This document shows positions 43,328 to 53,058 of a stretch of 64,000 bases of DNA, in pieces. Every line of letters begins with the position of its first letter. Position 1 is the first letter of the stretch. The notes under the pieces were generated by a model that was not told the origin of the DNA, made no database searches, and saw nothing but the letters and a program-made list of their open reading frames with translations. Source of the DNA: Shiella aurantiaca (GTDB taxonomy: Bacteria > Bacteroidota > Bacteroidia > Cytophagales > Cyclobacteriaceae); NCBI GenBank assembly GCA_030412945.1, contig JAUHJS010000007.1, positions 124,001 to 188,000 of the forward strand, written 5' to 3'. The position numbers were made by a program, and so were the translations under genes.

Positions 43328-44623
43328 TTATAATCCTCTTTTGGTATCCCATTGCTCCAGGTAGTCGGCTACTCTGCGCACCAGCATGCCTCCCAGTGAT
43401 CCATCTACCACGCGGTGGTCGTAGGAGTGAGAAAGGAACATCTTGTGGCGAATGGCTATCACATCACCTTGTGGAGTTTCTAATACCGAAGGTTTCTTCT
43501 GGATAGCGCCCAAGGCCAAAATACCTACTTGAGGTTGCATAATGATAGGGGTACCCATTACATTGCCAAAGGAACCCACGTTCGATACCGTGAAGGTACC
43601 ACCTGATAGCTCATCGGGCTTCAATTTGTTTTCACGGGCTCTTCGGGCCAGGTCATTTACCTTTTTGGCTAATCCGGTAATGCTGTATTGGTCGGCATTA
43701 TGGATTACAGGCACAATAAGGTTGCCACTTGGCAAGGCCACAGCCATACCGATATTGATGTCGCGCTTCTTGATGATGCGGTCGCCATCTACCGATACAT
43801 TGATCATAGGGTAGTCTTTGATGGCTTTTACCACCGCCTCGATAAAGATAGGTGTAAAGGTAAGTGCATCACCTTCGCGCTTAGCAAATTCATCTTTCAT
43901 TTTGCCTCTCCACTGTACCACGCTGGTCACATCTGCCTCTACGAAAGAGGTAACGTGCGGAGCAATACGCTTAGAGTCGACCATACGCTGGGCAATCATC
44001 TTACGCATGCGGTCCATCTCAATGATCTCGTCATTGGCAGAAATGGAAACCGGCATACGCTCTGGTTCGCGAACGGCAGGGGCTGGGCTATTAGCAGCAG
44101 GAGCGGCCACTACGGCTGCGCCTTTGCCACGGTTGGCCACATAGGCAAGGATATCTTTTTTGGTTACGCGTCCTTTCTCACCTGATCCGGGTACGGTATC
44201 GAGTTCGGCCATGGCAATGTTTTCTTCACGGGCAATGCTCATCACCAGCGGAGAATAGAAACGGCCACTGGCAGGTGCTTGAGCGGCTACGGTTCCGTTG
44301 CTCTGGGCTACGGGCGCAGGGCTGGCTTTCTCGGCTACCTTGGTTTCGGCTGCGGCCACAGGGGCAGAAGCGCTGGCTCCTCCGGCTGTTTCGATAATGG
44401 CAATAGGCTTGCCTACGGCCACCACTTCACCTTCTTGGGCCAAAATTTTCACTAACTTACCGGCATGGGTAGCGGGTACTTCAGTATCTACTTTGTCGGT
44501 GGCTACTTCAAGCACAGATTCATCTTGCTCAATCGCATCACCTTCTTTTTTTAACCAAGTAAGCACGGTGGCTTCCATGATACTTTCGCCCATTTTGGGC
44601 ATGATCATTTCTACTGTTGCCAT
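43328..44623 (-). CDS. 2-oxoacid dehydrogenase dihydrolipoamide acyltransferase (E2)
   Basis: Core subunit of a 2-oxoacid dehydrogenase complex (431 aa). The N-terminal lipoyl domain has VLEVATDKVDTEVP, with Lys44 as the lipoylation site. An Ala/Pro-rich linker leads to the subunit-binding domain (FYSPLVMSIAREENI...GSGEKGRVTKKDILAYV). The catalytic domain ends with HSYDHRVVDGSLGGMLV (His403, Asp407). Which complex it serves (pyruvate, branched-chain or 2-oxoglutarate) is unclear; the TFTVSNVGSFG pattern and single lipoyl domain fit branched-chain-type enzymes. No E1 or E3 gene is adjacent, and it has its own promoter and terminator. Confidence 0.93.
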   Translation of the reverse strand: MATVEMIMPKMGESIMEATVLTWLKKEGDAIEQDESVLEVATDKVDTEVPATHAGKLVKILAQEGEVVAVGKPIAIIETAGGASASAPVAAAETKVAEKASPAPVAQSNGTVAAQAPASGRFYSPLVMSIAREENIAMAELDTVPGSGEKGRVTKKDILAYVANRGKGAAVVAAPAANSPAPAVREPERMPVSISANDEIIEMDRMRKMIAQRMVDSKRIAPHVTSFVEADVTSVVQWRGKMKDEFAKREGDALTFTPIFIEAVVKAIKDYPMINVSVDGDRIIKKRDINIGMAVALPSGNLIVPVIHNADQYSITGLAKKVNDLARRARENKLKPDELSGGTFTVSNVGSFGNVMGTPIIMQPQVGILALGAIQKKPSVLETPQGDVIAIRHKMFLSHSYDHRVVDGSLGGMLVRRVADYLEQWDTKRGL

Positions 44624-44668
44624 TCTGTATTTTTACTGTTTTGGAATTAGCTCAAAAGTTTCGAGGCA

Positions 44669-44698
44669 CAAAATTAGTATTTCCTAGCATCAATTCAA
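44669..44698 (-). promoter_or_regulatory. Promoter of the E2 gene, overlapping the cinA stop
   Basis: On the minus strand TTG (44696-44698), exactly 19 bases, then TAATTTTG (44669-44676). This is a full -7 match with a core -33 match. The -33 element overlaps the cinA stop codon, so E2 can be expressed independently of cinA. Confidence 0.65.
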
Positions 44699-45948
44699 TC
44701 GTTTCCGGACAAAGTTTGCCGGATGAGGTTCAATACCTGCGTGGTGGTTAGTTGGATGTTCTGCTGACGGTCGGTGCCCAGGCGCAGTTCGCGGGTAAGG
44801 GTTTGCTTTCCATCGGCATAGGCAATCCATACCAATCCCACAGGTTTTTCGGGCGTACCGCCACTGGGGCCGGCTATACCGCTGGTGGCAATGCCGATAT
44901 CAGCTCCCATGCGTTCGCGTACACGGTTGGCCATTTCATGGACTGTTGCTTCACTTACAGCTCCGTATTTTTCCAGCGTAGCTTTTTGTACACCCAGCTG
45001 ATTGATTTTGAGCTCGTTGTGATAGGGGATGATGCTGCCGCGATAGTAGGCAGAAGCCCCCGCCACGCGGGTGATGGTATGCGAAACTAGTCCGCCTGTG
45101 CAGCTTTCCGCAAAGGCAATGGTTTTGTGATGTTTCAATAATAGTTGCCCGATTTTTTCCTCCAGGTGTTCTTCATCGGTACCGAAAATATATTCGCCAA
45201 TAAGAGGGAATAGGCTATCGAGTTGTTTTTGAATATCTTTTTCCAAATCCTCTTTGGAAGTACCCATGGCGGTAAGGCGAAGCTTTACCTGATTGAGCGA
45301 AGGCAGATAGGCCAGTTTGATATGGGTTGGCAGGGCTTCTTCCCATGCTTGAATGCGGTCGGCTAGTATAGACTCCGGGATACCTACTGTGCGCACCAGC
45401 TGGTGTAGGATGACGGGCATCTGGAAAGTAGCTTTGAGATAAGGCAGCACGTAGTTTTCCATCATGCGCTTCATTTCATAAGGTACGCCCGGCATGGAGA
45501 AAAATACTTTTCCGTTTTTATCGAAGCGCATACCGGGGGCGGTGCCTACCTCATTGGGTACCATAGTACAGTTATGAGGTAAAAAAGCCTGACCGCGGTT
45601 ACGTTCATTCAGCGTGCGGCCTCTGCGCTCGAATAGCTCGGTGATGGCGGCTAAAGCTTCCTCGTTTAGCACCATTTCGGAACCAAAGTAGCGGGCAAGG
45701 CAAGGTTTGGTGAGGTCATCGTTGGTAGGACCAAGGCCTCCCGTGATGAGGATAATATCCGCCCGACTTTCGGCTTCGGACACGGCCTGAAGAATTTCTT
45801 CTTCTGTATCGCCAATGCTGGTTTTGCGTATGGTTTTGATTCCGATTTTATCGAGCTCGGCACTCATCCATTGCGAATTGGTATCCACAATCTGACCATA
45901 TAAAATTTCATCACCTATGGTGAGTAATTCGGCCTTTACTAGTTTCAT
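44695..45948 (-). CDS. cinA: CinA family nicotinamide-nucleotide amidohydrolase
   Basis: Two-domain protein of 417 residues. The N-terminal MoaB-like domain (KAELLTIGDEILYGQIVDTNSQW, ILITGGLGPTNDDLTKP, FSMPGVPYEMKRMM) acts in related CinA proteins as an ADP-ribose pyrophosphatase. The C-terminal PncC domain (AFAESCTGGLVSHTITRVAGAS, GIATSGIAGPSGGTPEKPVG) hydrolyses nicotinamide mononucleotide. Together they recycle pyridine nucleotides. The start MKLVKAELLTIGDE at 45948 is where homology begins; the frame is open to 45990. Confidence 0.95.
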   Translation of the reverse strand: MKLVKAELLTIGDEILYGQIVDTNSQWMSAELDKIGIKTIRKTSIGDTEEEILQAVSEAESRADIILITGGLGPTNDDLTKPCLARYFGSEMVLNEEALAAITELFERRGRTLNERNRGQAFLPHNCTMVPNEVGTAPGMRFDKNGKVFFSMPGVPYEMKRMMENYVLPYLKATFQMPVILHQLVRTVGIPESILADRIQAWEEALPTHIKLAYLPSLNQVKLRLTAMGTSKEDLEKDIQKQLDSLFPLIGEYIFGTDEEHLEEKIGQLLLKHHKTIAFAESCTGGLVSHTITRVAGASAYYRGSIIPYHNELKINQLGVQKATLEKYGAVSEATVHEMANRVRERMGADIGIATSGIAGPSGGTPEKPVGLVWIAYADGKQTLTRELRLGTDRQQNIQLTTTQVLNLIRQTLSGND

Positions 45949-46056
45949 AAATGAATAAATAGAGGTTGACGTGTTGATTGAGCCATTCATATTAAATGTA
46001 TAACCCTTCCATTGAATACACGTAATGCAAAAGGGAATTAAAATGTTTTGAAATTT

Positions 46057-46470
46057 ATGCTATCCGAAGAAACCAAACTAGCGCTGCGTAAAGAGTTTTT
46101 ATTTTTGACCTCCCGAAGTGGAGGAGCCGGAGGCCAACATGTAAACAAGGTCGAGTCAAAGGTGCAGATTAAATGGGATGTGATGGCTTCGCAGGTGTTT
46201 GATGAGGAAGAAAAAGATAAAATTCTGAAAAAACTAGCGAAGAAGATTACTACCGATGGCGTGCTAATGGTGAGCGCCCAAGGCTCGCGTAGCCAAATGG
46301 AAAACAAAGAAGTAGCTTTGGAGCAGATTTTTAAGTGGATTGAGTCGGCATTTAAGGTGCTAAAAATCCGCAGGCAGACCAAGCCCCGTAAAGCGGATAT
46401 TTTGAAACGATTGGATGAGAAAAAATCGGTAAGTGAAAAGAAGAAGAGTAGGGCCAAAGTAAAAGTTTAG
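46057..46470 (+). CDS. arfB: Ribosome rescue peptidyl-tRNA hydrolase ArfB
   Basis: A 137-residue, codon-independent release factor that frees stalled ribosomes. The catalytic GGQ is at residues 25-27 in SRSGGAGGQHVNKVESKVQI. A lysine-rich tail (KRLDEKKSVSEKKKSRAKVK) is the part that enters the empty mRNA channel. The domain that would read stop codons in RF1/RF2 is absent, as expected. The start is ATG 46057; an in-frame TTG lies at 46048. The 3' end overlaps the convergent protease gene by four bases. Confidence 0.93.
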   Translation: MLSEETKLALRKEFLFLTSRSGGAGGQHVNKVESKVQIKWDVMASQVFDEEEKDKILKKLAKKITTDGVLMVSAQGSRSQMENKEVALEQIFKWIESAFKVLKIRRQTKPRKADILKRLDEKKSVSEKKKSRAKVKV

Positions 46471-49400
46471 GGACTAATCTGAATTTTTTTAATCCATACC
46501 TTGTCACCTTGGACAATTTGAAGGCTATAAAGTCCGGCAGCCCATGAGGAACAGGGAATTAATTGAAGCGCGGGTGAGAGCACCCCAACCGCCACGCGCT
46601 GGCCTTGTGCCGACCACACTTCAAAATGGGCATCTCCGGCCAATTGCGTTTCAATGAAAATATAATCGCTAGCTGGATTAGGGTAAAGGATAAACCCTTC
46701 CTTATCTACTTCCTCTCCACTCGAAAGTAGGTATTCGGCAGTAAATTGCTGGCTTACATGGCCCACACATCCTTCCGCATTTTTTTCTTCCAGGCTTACG
46801 CTGATACTTTCAGGCATCAAAAAGGCATAGCGCAGGGTAGCACTCGTACTTTTTATCTCTCCATTGATAGTCCATTGATACGAAGCCGCTTCCGAATTAT
46901 CCGATTCAAGGATTAATAGGTTATTGAAATTCAGATCGATAGGGTCTGTATTGGCACTAAAGCTAGGTTGGTAGGTAATAACTGTTACCTGTACTTCTGT
47001 TCGTTCGCCCTCCCAAAGTCCATCAGCTGAGGAAATCAAATACCCTTGACTAGTTTGTGGACTTACGGTGAAGTTTTCACCTCTATGCACTAAAACAGGC
47101 GGTGTGCTGGCCTCATAGAAATTAAATACTTGTCCGCCAGAAGGCTGAAGTAGGATACTTGAACCCGCGCATAGTTGCACATCGCTGATTTGTGGTGCAG
47201 GAAGGGTGCCTCGGGTAAGCGTTTTATCTATTTGCAGGTTACAGCCTTGTTCGTTTTCGGCAATCAAGCTAATCGTTACCGTGTTTTCATTAGGCAGGCT
47301 AAAGGAAGGGGCATCTTCCTCGCTAAATAATGTGCCATTGATAAGCCATTGAAAACTCACAGCATCGGTACTGGTATTGTTGAGTTGAACTTGTGCGGCA
47401 TTAGCTCCTGCACTTGTATCCGGACTCAGATTAAAGGAAGGAGACAAAGGATACACTTTGATTTGCACCACCTCCGGCAAACTCTCATAACTTCCCTCCG
47501 CGTTGCTTACATAGAATAGGGTATCTGTGGACAGCCCATCAGTAGTGAAACTCGTGCCTTCATACAAAAGCGTTTCCAAATTGGCTTCTTTATATACTCG
47601 AATAAGGCCAGTATTGCTGGCTTGAAGGTTGGCAGATTCGCCTTTGCAAATACTGAATTGCGTACTAAGCTGCGGTCTTTCGGACCTTTGGCGCACTTGC
47701 ACGGTGGCTTGGTACTGATCTTGGCATCCCCAAGGACTAGTGGTGGTCAGGCGAATGGTATAATCTCCACTAGCTGAATAATAGGCCTTAGGATGCTGCA
47801 CTTGGCTGCTATAGCCGTTGCCAAAATCCCATTGCCAGGAAGAAGCATAGGTGCTTTCATCGTGTAACTGTACTTCGGCCGAGGTGCCGCTTTGATAGAG
47901 AATTAAAGACTCGGAAAGGCTGAAAAGAGTTTGTTCAGGGCGCACACGCACTTCTATGGTTTCCATTGGTCCCGCATAGCCTCGATCGGTGTTGCGGATA
48001 TACACGAGGGTATCGCGCTCAAGAATGCCCATTGCCAATTTATCAGAATTGCTAAGTAAAGTGCCGCTACCCGCTTGGTAGAAATTGTACAAGTCGCCCA
48101 TAGGTGGGTCAATGATTACTTCATCTCCCGGGCAAACGGTAAGTACATAACTGGTGGGCGGTGTGTTTTTATATACTTGATAGGCATCGGTGACTTGCTG
48201 ATGCAAGGCATTGAGTTCTTCAATACTTGAGGCTGTAAGCCATGCCAAGCTCATCTCGCTATGGCCTTTGGCCGGAATCGTTCCAATCACCCCTCCAAAA
48301 AGCAAGGCCACATTATTGCCTAGCCCTGCTTGTCCAGCTTGGGATTTAGAGTTGCTATTTAACCATTCAAAAAGAAGTGCATCCGTAAATTCCCCGCTCA
48401 GGTCGGCTGTATTGCCATTGAAGTTTCCCAAATCCAAAGCATGTTGGGTAAGTTCTTGTGAACTAAGAAGCGCTAAGGCGGTATATATAGGGCCATTGTT
48501 TATCCCAATGGCGTAGGCCATTTTTCGGGTAGGGTCGTAGATGATTTTGTTCTGGCTCTCGTTGCCAATGGCCACGTCCATAAATTGAGCAATTCGCACA
48601 TTGCTAAGAGAAGTATTGTCCGTGTTTCCCAGGAAATAGTCTATAATCACCGTTTCCCCGGATGTGCTAAGCTCAGGGTGAATAATGTTTTGCGTTATTT
48701 CAATGTTTTGTCCCGTCCCGAAGCGATGCGAAAGCACTTGCTTGGCGGTGTGTTGGGGATCAAAGCGTATATTTTGTGTAGCTGTAAAATCGGCACTTCG
48801 AATATCGCTATTGGCCGATAGGGGTAAGTTATGCGCCACCATTCCATCCGAATGGCTGAGCACCAGTCCGCCCGAGCGGGCAATTTTCTTGTCTTTCCAA
48901 TACAAGCCTCGGCTATTTTGAATTTCTTGCCCGCCCCAGTCGTTGGCGGCTGTGTGGTAAAAAGATAAACCGCCTGCCTGATAAATCGCCTCTTCCGAGG
49001 TTGTGAAAACAGAGAAATACTGAAAATCGGAGTAGCCGGGAGCCGAAAAATCGATTCGGAAATCAATCTTTTCGCCAAGGGGCGTATTGGCGTCAAGCAC
49101 CACTAGCCAGGGCGAATCTTCCAGCGAGCGGCTTTCCAAAGTTCGTAAAGAAGGGATGCTGATACTTTCTTGTACAATATGCACATAAGGGGAAGTGCTT
49201 TGTAAAGTCACTTTTAGGTTTTGAACAGCCGATAGATAATTGGTAATGCTGGCTTCAATGCGGAGGGTATCATTGGCCAAGGCATATTGGCCATATCCAT
49301 TGGTATATCGGATATCAAAAGCCCGGACCGATACCACGCCATCTTCTGAAATAGCACGTGCCATATCCAATCTCCCAAAGCCCATCTTTTCTAAAAATGC

Positions 49401-50618
49401 TTGGTTTTCGGGTATTTGATAGATGGAAGGGTCGGAGGTCACCCGAAGGCGCTCCATAATTTGCAGAGCATTCAGATTAGGAAAACGCGCACGCAGTAAA
49501 GCCGCGGCTCCGGCCACCATGGGCGCGGAAAAAGAGGTGCCATTGTCTTTGCTGTAGGTGTTGGTCCAGTTGGTGGAATATACCTGATGACCCGGAGCTA
49601 CCAAGTCGATTTTATGGCTGTACGTGGCCCATCCGGCCAGAATATCATTGGTATAAGTGGCACCTACGGACAATACATGGTCATAAGAGGCGGGGTAAAA
49701 ATCCAGTTCCGCATGGGTGTTTCCGGCAGCGGCCACTACCACCACATCTTTCTCCAGCACGGCATAATTAATCACATCTTGGGCAAACTGAGAATAGTTA
49801 CCAGCAGCTCCCCAAGATAGATTGATGACCTTACAGCCTTGGTCAGCGGCATATACTATGGCCTCGTAGCCTTTATTAAACGTGCCCGTGCTGGAGCGGA
49901 AAATCTTGAGTGGCATGTAGCTGGAGTTAAATCCTGTTCCGGCCATGCCTTTTCGGTTATCGGCACTGGCGGAAGAAACGCCCGCTACAAAAGTACCGTG
50001 CCCGGAATTGCCGGGCGAAGGGTTATTATCACCATCGGCCCAGTCCCAGCCGAGGTAGTTGTCAATGTAACCATCTTGATCATCGTCAATGCCATTTACG
50101 GGGTCTTGGGTGTTGAGGTACTGATTTTCCATGAGGTCTTCGTGGTCAAGCTTGGTACCGCTGTCCAGAATTCCGATAATGATGGAAGGGTCGCCTTTGC
50201 TCAAGCTCCAGGCATCGTAGGCTTTGATAACTTGCAGGTAATCTTGTGTGCCGTTTTGTGCAGCCGGGTCGTTGGGAACATACAGCAGCTGGGGTAAATA
50301 ATAGGGTTCGGCATAGAGCACATTGTCGTATGACTCCAACTCCTTGATATAACTTAAAATATCGCTTTCCTCAGGGATTTGGAGCGTGTAGATATTACTT
50401 AAATAGGCCGATTTTTGCGCTTGAGGAAGGGTTAATCGAGCGGTGCTTTTTTTCTCTCGGCTCCATTGCTGTAAATCTAAGTTGCGCTTTCCTCTTTCTG
50501 TCTCCGGCTTGAGTTTCACTATCACCTGGTCAGGAGAGAAGTCTTGCGCCTGTGCCGAAAACATATAGCTCCATCCGAAAAGAAAAACCAAAAGAAAAAA
50601 AAACTTGCGCATACGCAT
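46467..50618 (-). CDS. Large T9SS-secreted subtilisin-like (S8) protease
   Basis: Exported protease of 1383 residues. A signal peptide ends SAQAQ and is followed by a propeptide (FSPDQVIVKLKPETERG). The S8 triad, numbered from ATG 50618, is Asp152 (IGILDSGTKLDHE), His207 (SGHGTFVAG) and Ser362 (NGTSFSAPMVAGAAAL). After about residue 820 three alternating module pairs are visible: an Ig-like unit (CPGDEVIIDPPMGDLYNFY and two relatives starting CKGESANLQ and CAGSSILLQ), each followed by a PKD-like unit (SSWQWDFGNG, SFQWLINGT, SYQWTINGE). The end is a type A T9SS sorting domain (LYPNPASDYIFIETQL...AAGLYSLQIVQGDKVW). The role is probably extracellular protein breakdown. It is transcribed alone. 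Confidence 0.93.
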   Translation of the reverse strand: MRMRKFFFLLVFLFGWSYMFSAQAQDFSPDQVIVKLKPETERGKRNLDLQQWSREKKSTARLTLPQAQKSAYLSNIYTLQIPEESDILSYIKELESYDNVLYAEPYYLPQLLYVPNDPAAQNGTQDYLQVIKAYDAWSLSKGDPSIIIGILDSGTKLDHEDLMENQYLNTQDPVNGIDDDQDGYIDNYLGWDWADGDNNPSPGNSGHGTFVAGVSSASADNRKGMAGTGFNSSYMPLKIFRSSTGTFNKGYEAIVYAADQGCKVINLSWGAAGNYSQFAQDVINYAVLEKDVVVVAAAGNTHAELDFYPASYDHVLSVGATYTNDILAGWATYSHKIDLVAPGHQVYSTNWTNTYSKDNGTSFSAPMVAGAAALLRARFPNLNALQIMERLRVTSDPSIYQIPENQAFLEKMGFGRLDMARAISEDGVVSVRAFDIRYTNGYGQYALANDTLRIEASITNYLSAVQNLKVTLQSTSPYVHIVQESISIPSLRTLESRSLEDSPWLVVLDANTPLGEKIDFRIDFSAPGYSDFQYFSVFTTSEEAIYQAGGLSFYHTAANDWGGQEIQNSRGLYWKDKKIARSGGLVLSHSDGMVAHNLPLSANSDIRSADFTATQNIRFDPQHTAKQVLSHRFGTGQNIEITQNIIHPELSTSGETVIIDYFLGNTDNTSLSNVRIAQFMDVAIGNESQNKIIYDPTRKMAYAIGINNGPIYTALALLSSQELTQHALDLGNFNGNTADLSGEFTDALLFEWLNSNSKSQAGQAGLGNNVALLFGGVIGTIPAKGHSEMSLAWLTASSIEELNALHQQVTDAYQVYKNTPPTSYVLTVCPGDEVIIDPPMGDLYNFYQAGSGTLLSNSDKLAMGILERDTLVYIRNTDRGYAGPMETIEVRVRPEQTLFSLSESLILYQSGTSAEVQLHDESTYASSWQWDFGNGYSSQVQHPKAYYSASGDYTIRLTTTSPWGCQDQYQATVQVRQRSERPQLSTQFSICKGESANLQASNTGLIRVYKEANLETLLYEGTSFTTDGLSTDTLFYVSNAEGSYESLPEVVQIKVYPLSPSFNLSPDTSAGANAAQVQLNNTSTDAVSFQWLINGTLFSEEDAPSFSLPNENTVTISLIAENEQGCNLQIDKTLTRGTLPAPQISDVQLCAGSSILLQPSGGQVFNFYEASTPPVLVHRGENFTVSPQTSQGYLISSADGLWEGERTEVQVTVITYQPSFSANTDPIDLNFNNLLILESDNSEAASYQWTINGEIKSTSATLRYAFLMPESISVSLEEKNAEGCVGHVSQQFTAEYLLSSGEEVDKEGFILYPNPASDYIFIETQLAGDAHFEVWSAQGQRVAVGVLSPALQLIPCSSWAAGLYSLQIVQGDKVWIKKIQISP

Positions 50619-50699
50619 CCCAATCAAGGCAAATTATAAGGTAAAGATACGGAAAATCCCCGTTCCTCACAGGCAATAAGGGGAAAGCCCTGCAATCGA

Positions 50700-50730
50700 T
50701 TGGGATGTTAGTACATTTCCCTTAAATTCG
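50700..50730 (+). promoter_or_regulatory. Possible promoter for paaN
   Basis: TTG (50700-50702), 20 bases, then TAAATTCG (50723-50730), a one-mismatch -7 element, 16 bases before the paaN start codon. Confidence 0.4.
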
Positions 50731-50746
50731 GGCAAAAAAAATCGCT

Positions 50747-52411
50747 ATGAGCTTATACACAAAACATAAAGACATTATTGAAAATGCCGTGAAGGCCATG
50801 CACGAGCGTGTTTTCTGGGCACAATTTCCTGAAAACCCTTCTCCTAAAATTTATGGAGAAACGGCCGATGAAGAAGGACGCAAGAAATTTGAGGCCAGCC
50901 TGAACAAAAATTTTCAAGAGCTGCGCCAAGCCGAAGCAGATGCTTGGTTGGGCGTGGAGGAATCGCCTTATACCCAGCAAGGTTTGAATATTAAGTATCC
51001 GGCCTTTTCAGTAGAGAAATTGATAGACCGCGGTACGCACGGATTTAATCAGTGGAGAAAAGTGAATTATAAAGAGCGCGCTGGCCTGTTGGTAGAAACC
51101 TTGGAGCGTATGAAAAATCGCTTTTTTGAGATTGCCTACGCCACTATGCACACCACAGGTCAAGGCTATATGATGGCCTTTCAGGCTTCGGGGCCGCATG
51201 CAGCCGATCGCGCCTTGGAAGCGATTGCAGCCGGATTTGAGGAATTGGGTCGTTTCCCAGAGAAAACCGTGTGGGATAAGCCCATGGGCAAATTCAACAT
51301 CACACTAAACAAGCAGTGGAGAGCCATTCCCAAAGGTATCAACCTAGTGGTAGGTTGCTCTACTTTCCCTACTTGGAATACCGTTCCTGGGGTATATGCG
51401 GCTTTGATTACCGGAAACTCGGTGATTGTGAAACCTCACCCGGGTGCTGTACTTCCTATTGCGATAGTGGTAGCCGAAATCCAGAAAGTGCTTTCCGAAA
51501 ACGGATTTGATCCTAATATCTGTCAGTTGGCGGTGGATTCTTTTGATAAAATGATTACCAAAGATTTGGCTGAGCACCCTTCGGTGAAGTTGATCGATTA
51601 TACAGGAAACTCTGAATTCGGAACCTATCTGGAAAATATTAAAGGTAAAGTGGTATTCACCGAGAAAACGGGTGTAAACTCTGTCATTCTCGATTCTGTG
51701 GAGAATCTGGATGAAGCCATCAATAACCTGGGCTTCTCTTTGAACCTGTATTCCGGCCAGATGTGTACAGCCCCGCAAAACTTCTACATTCCGGCTGATG
51801 GCATACAAACTCCCGAAGGGAAGATTTCTTTTGATGCGTTTGCCGAAAAGTTTGCGGCTAGCGTGAGCAGCTTGGTTGATAATCCTAAGGCAGGGCCTTT
51901 TGTATTGGGAGCTATTCAGAATAAAAATACCTGCACACGAGTAGAAAAGGCAGTTTCTTTGGGCAAATTGGTCTTGGCATCCAAAGCTTTGGAAAACCCG
52001 ATGTTCCCCGGAGCTCGTACGGCCTCACCTATTGTGTTGGCTGTAGACAGTAGCCAGAAAGAGGTGTTTAGCAAAGAGCTTTTCGGTCCCATTGCCTTAT
52101 TGATTAAGACCAAAAACACCGATGAGTCGATTGCCTTGGCGAAAGAAATGGCCATGGAACACGGAGCTATTTCTTGTGCGGCTTACACCACTAATGAGGA
52201 GGTGAAAGAAAAGATTATGGATGAGATGGGCCAAGCGGCTACTCCCGTTTCTTTCAATTTGGGCAACGGGATTTATGTGAACCAGAACGCAGCTTTCTCC
52301 GATTTCCACGTAACAGGTGGTAATCCGGCCGGAAATGCTTCTTTCACTAATGCCGACTTCGTGAATAAGCGATTCACATGGGTAGGTTTTAGAGAGCCTG
52401 TGAAAGCCTAA
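50747..52411 (+). CDS. paaN: PaaN-type aldehyde dehydrogenase (phenylacetate degradation)
   Basis: A 554-residue NAD(P)-dependent aldehyde dehydrogenase resembling PaaN of phenylacetate catabolism. The dehydrogenase core has KGINLVVGCSTFPTWNTVPG, VIVKPHPGAVLP, VFTEKTGVNSVILDSVENL and the active-site Cys340 in YSGQMCTAPQNFYIP. The long N-terminal part (ARP-like helices, KYPAFSVEKLIDRGTHGFNQW) is specific to the PaaN type. It is followed by a terminator and then a MaoC hydratase gene. In PaaZ of E. coli the two activities are fused; here they are separate. Involvement in phenylacetate breakdown is inferred. Confidence 0.88.
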   Translation: MSLYTKHKDIIENAVKAMHERVFWAQFPENPSPKIYGETADEEGRKKFEASLNKNFQELRQAEADAWLGVEESPYTQQGLNIKYPAFSVEKLIDRGTHGFNQWRKVNYKERAGLLVETLERMKNRFFEIAYATMHTTGQGYMMAFQASGPHAADRALEAIAAGFEELGRFPEKTVWDKPMGKFNITLNKQWRAIPKGINLVVGCSTFPTWNTVPGVYAALITGNSVIVKPHPGAVLPIAIVVAEIQKVLSENGFDPNICQLAVDSFDKMITKDLAEHPSVKLIDYTGNSEFGTYLENIKGKVVFTEKTGVNSVILDSVENLDEAINNLGFSLNLYSGQMCTAPQNFYIPADGIQTPEGKISFDAFAEKFAASVSSLVDNPKAGPFVLGAIQNKNTCTRVEKAVSLGKLVLASKALENPMFPGARTASPIVLAVDSSQKEVFSKELFGPIALLIKTKNTDESIALAKEMAMEHGAISCAAYTTNEEVKEKIMDEMGQAATPVSFNLGNGIYVNQNAAFSDFHVTGGNPAGNASFTNADFVNKRFTWVGFREPVKA

Positions 52412-52430
52412 CATTGATACACATAGATTG

Positions 52431-52476
52431 CAGTAGGTAATTTGCCTGCTTTTTAGCAGCTTGCCTACTGTTTTTA
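52431..52476 (+). terminator. Terminator of paaN
   Basis: A long two-part hairpin: outer stem CAGTAGGTAA / TTGCCTACTG with one G-T pair, inner stem CTGCT / AGCAG, then TTTTTATTTT. Confidence 0.8.
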
Positions 52477-52504
52477 TTTTAATAAACCCTGATATACCTG
52501 CTGT

Positions 52505-52969
52505 ATGGCACCTGTAATTATTAATAATTTTGATGAGTTCGCGGCTTTTGTGGGCAAGGAGATTGGCGTTTCCGACTTCGTTAAGATTACCCAAGAGCAA
52601 ATCAACCAGTTTGCTACGGCTACCCACGACCACCAATGGATCCATACCGATCCTGAGCGTGCCGCTAAGGAAAGCGTGTTTAAAACTACCATAGCGCATG
52701 GTTTTTTAACCCTTTCGCTGGTTCCGTATTTGTGGGAGCAAGTGGCGGATATCCGCAATGTGAAGATGTTGGTAAACTATGGTATCGAGAAACTGAAGTT
52801 TGGACAGGCCGTGGTGGTGGATAGTGAAGTGCGCGTGAAAGTGAGCCTGAAATCTTTGACCAACCTACGCGGGATCGCCAAAGCCGAAATGGATATTGAA
52901 ATGGAAATCAAAGGAAACCCTAAGCCGGCTTTCTCGGCTACGCAGATTCTTTTGTACCATTTTAATTGA
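52505..52969 (+). CDS. MaoC family (R)-specific enoyl-CoA hydratase
   Basis: A 154-residue hot-dog-fold hydratase/dehydratase. The catalytic dyad lies in FATATHDHQWIHTDPERA, where Asp and His of DHQWIH are the family residues. AHGFLTLSLVPYLW and NYGIEKLKFGQAVVVDSEVR follow as usual. It lies 93 bases after paaN, but a terminator intervenes, so it may use its own promoter. It could act on enoyl-CoA intermediates in fatty acid or aromatic breakdown. Confidence 0.92.
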   Translation: MAPVIINNFDEFAAFVGKEIGVSDFVKITQEQINQFATATHDHQWIHTDPERAAKESVFKTTIAHGFLTLSLVPYLWEQVADIRNVKMLVNYGIEKLKFGQAVVVDSEVRVKVSLKSLTNLRGIAKAEMDIEMEIKGNPKPAFSATQILLYHFN

Positions 52970-53016
52970 TATGCTGCATATTGAATTATAAGAAGTTTTT
53001 TTTCTAATCCATACAG

Positions 53017-53058
53017 AATAAGGTTATCCTCTTAGTGGCAGGATAACCTTATTTTTTT
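53017..53058 (+). terminator. Terminator of the MaoC gene
   Basis: A perfect 14-bp stem AATAAGGTTATCCT / AGGATAACCTTATT with a 9-base loop and a T tract. Confidence 0.93.
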
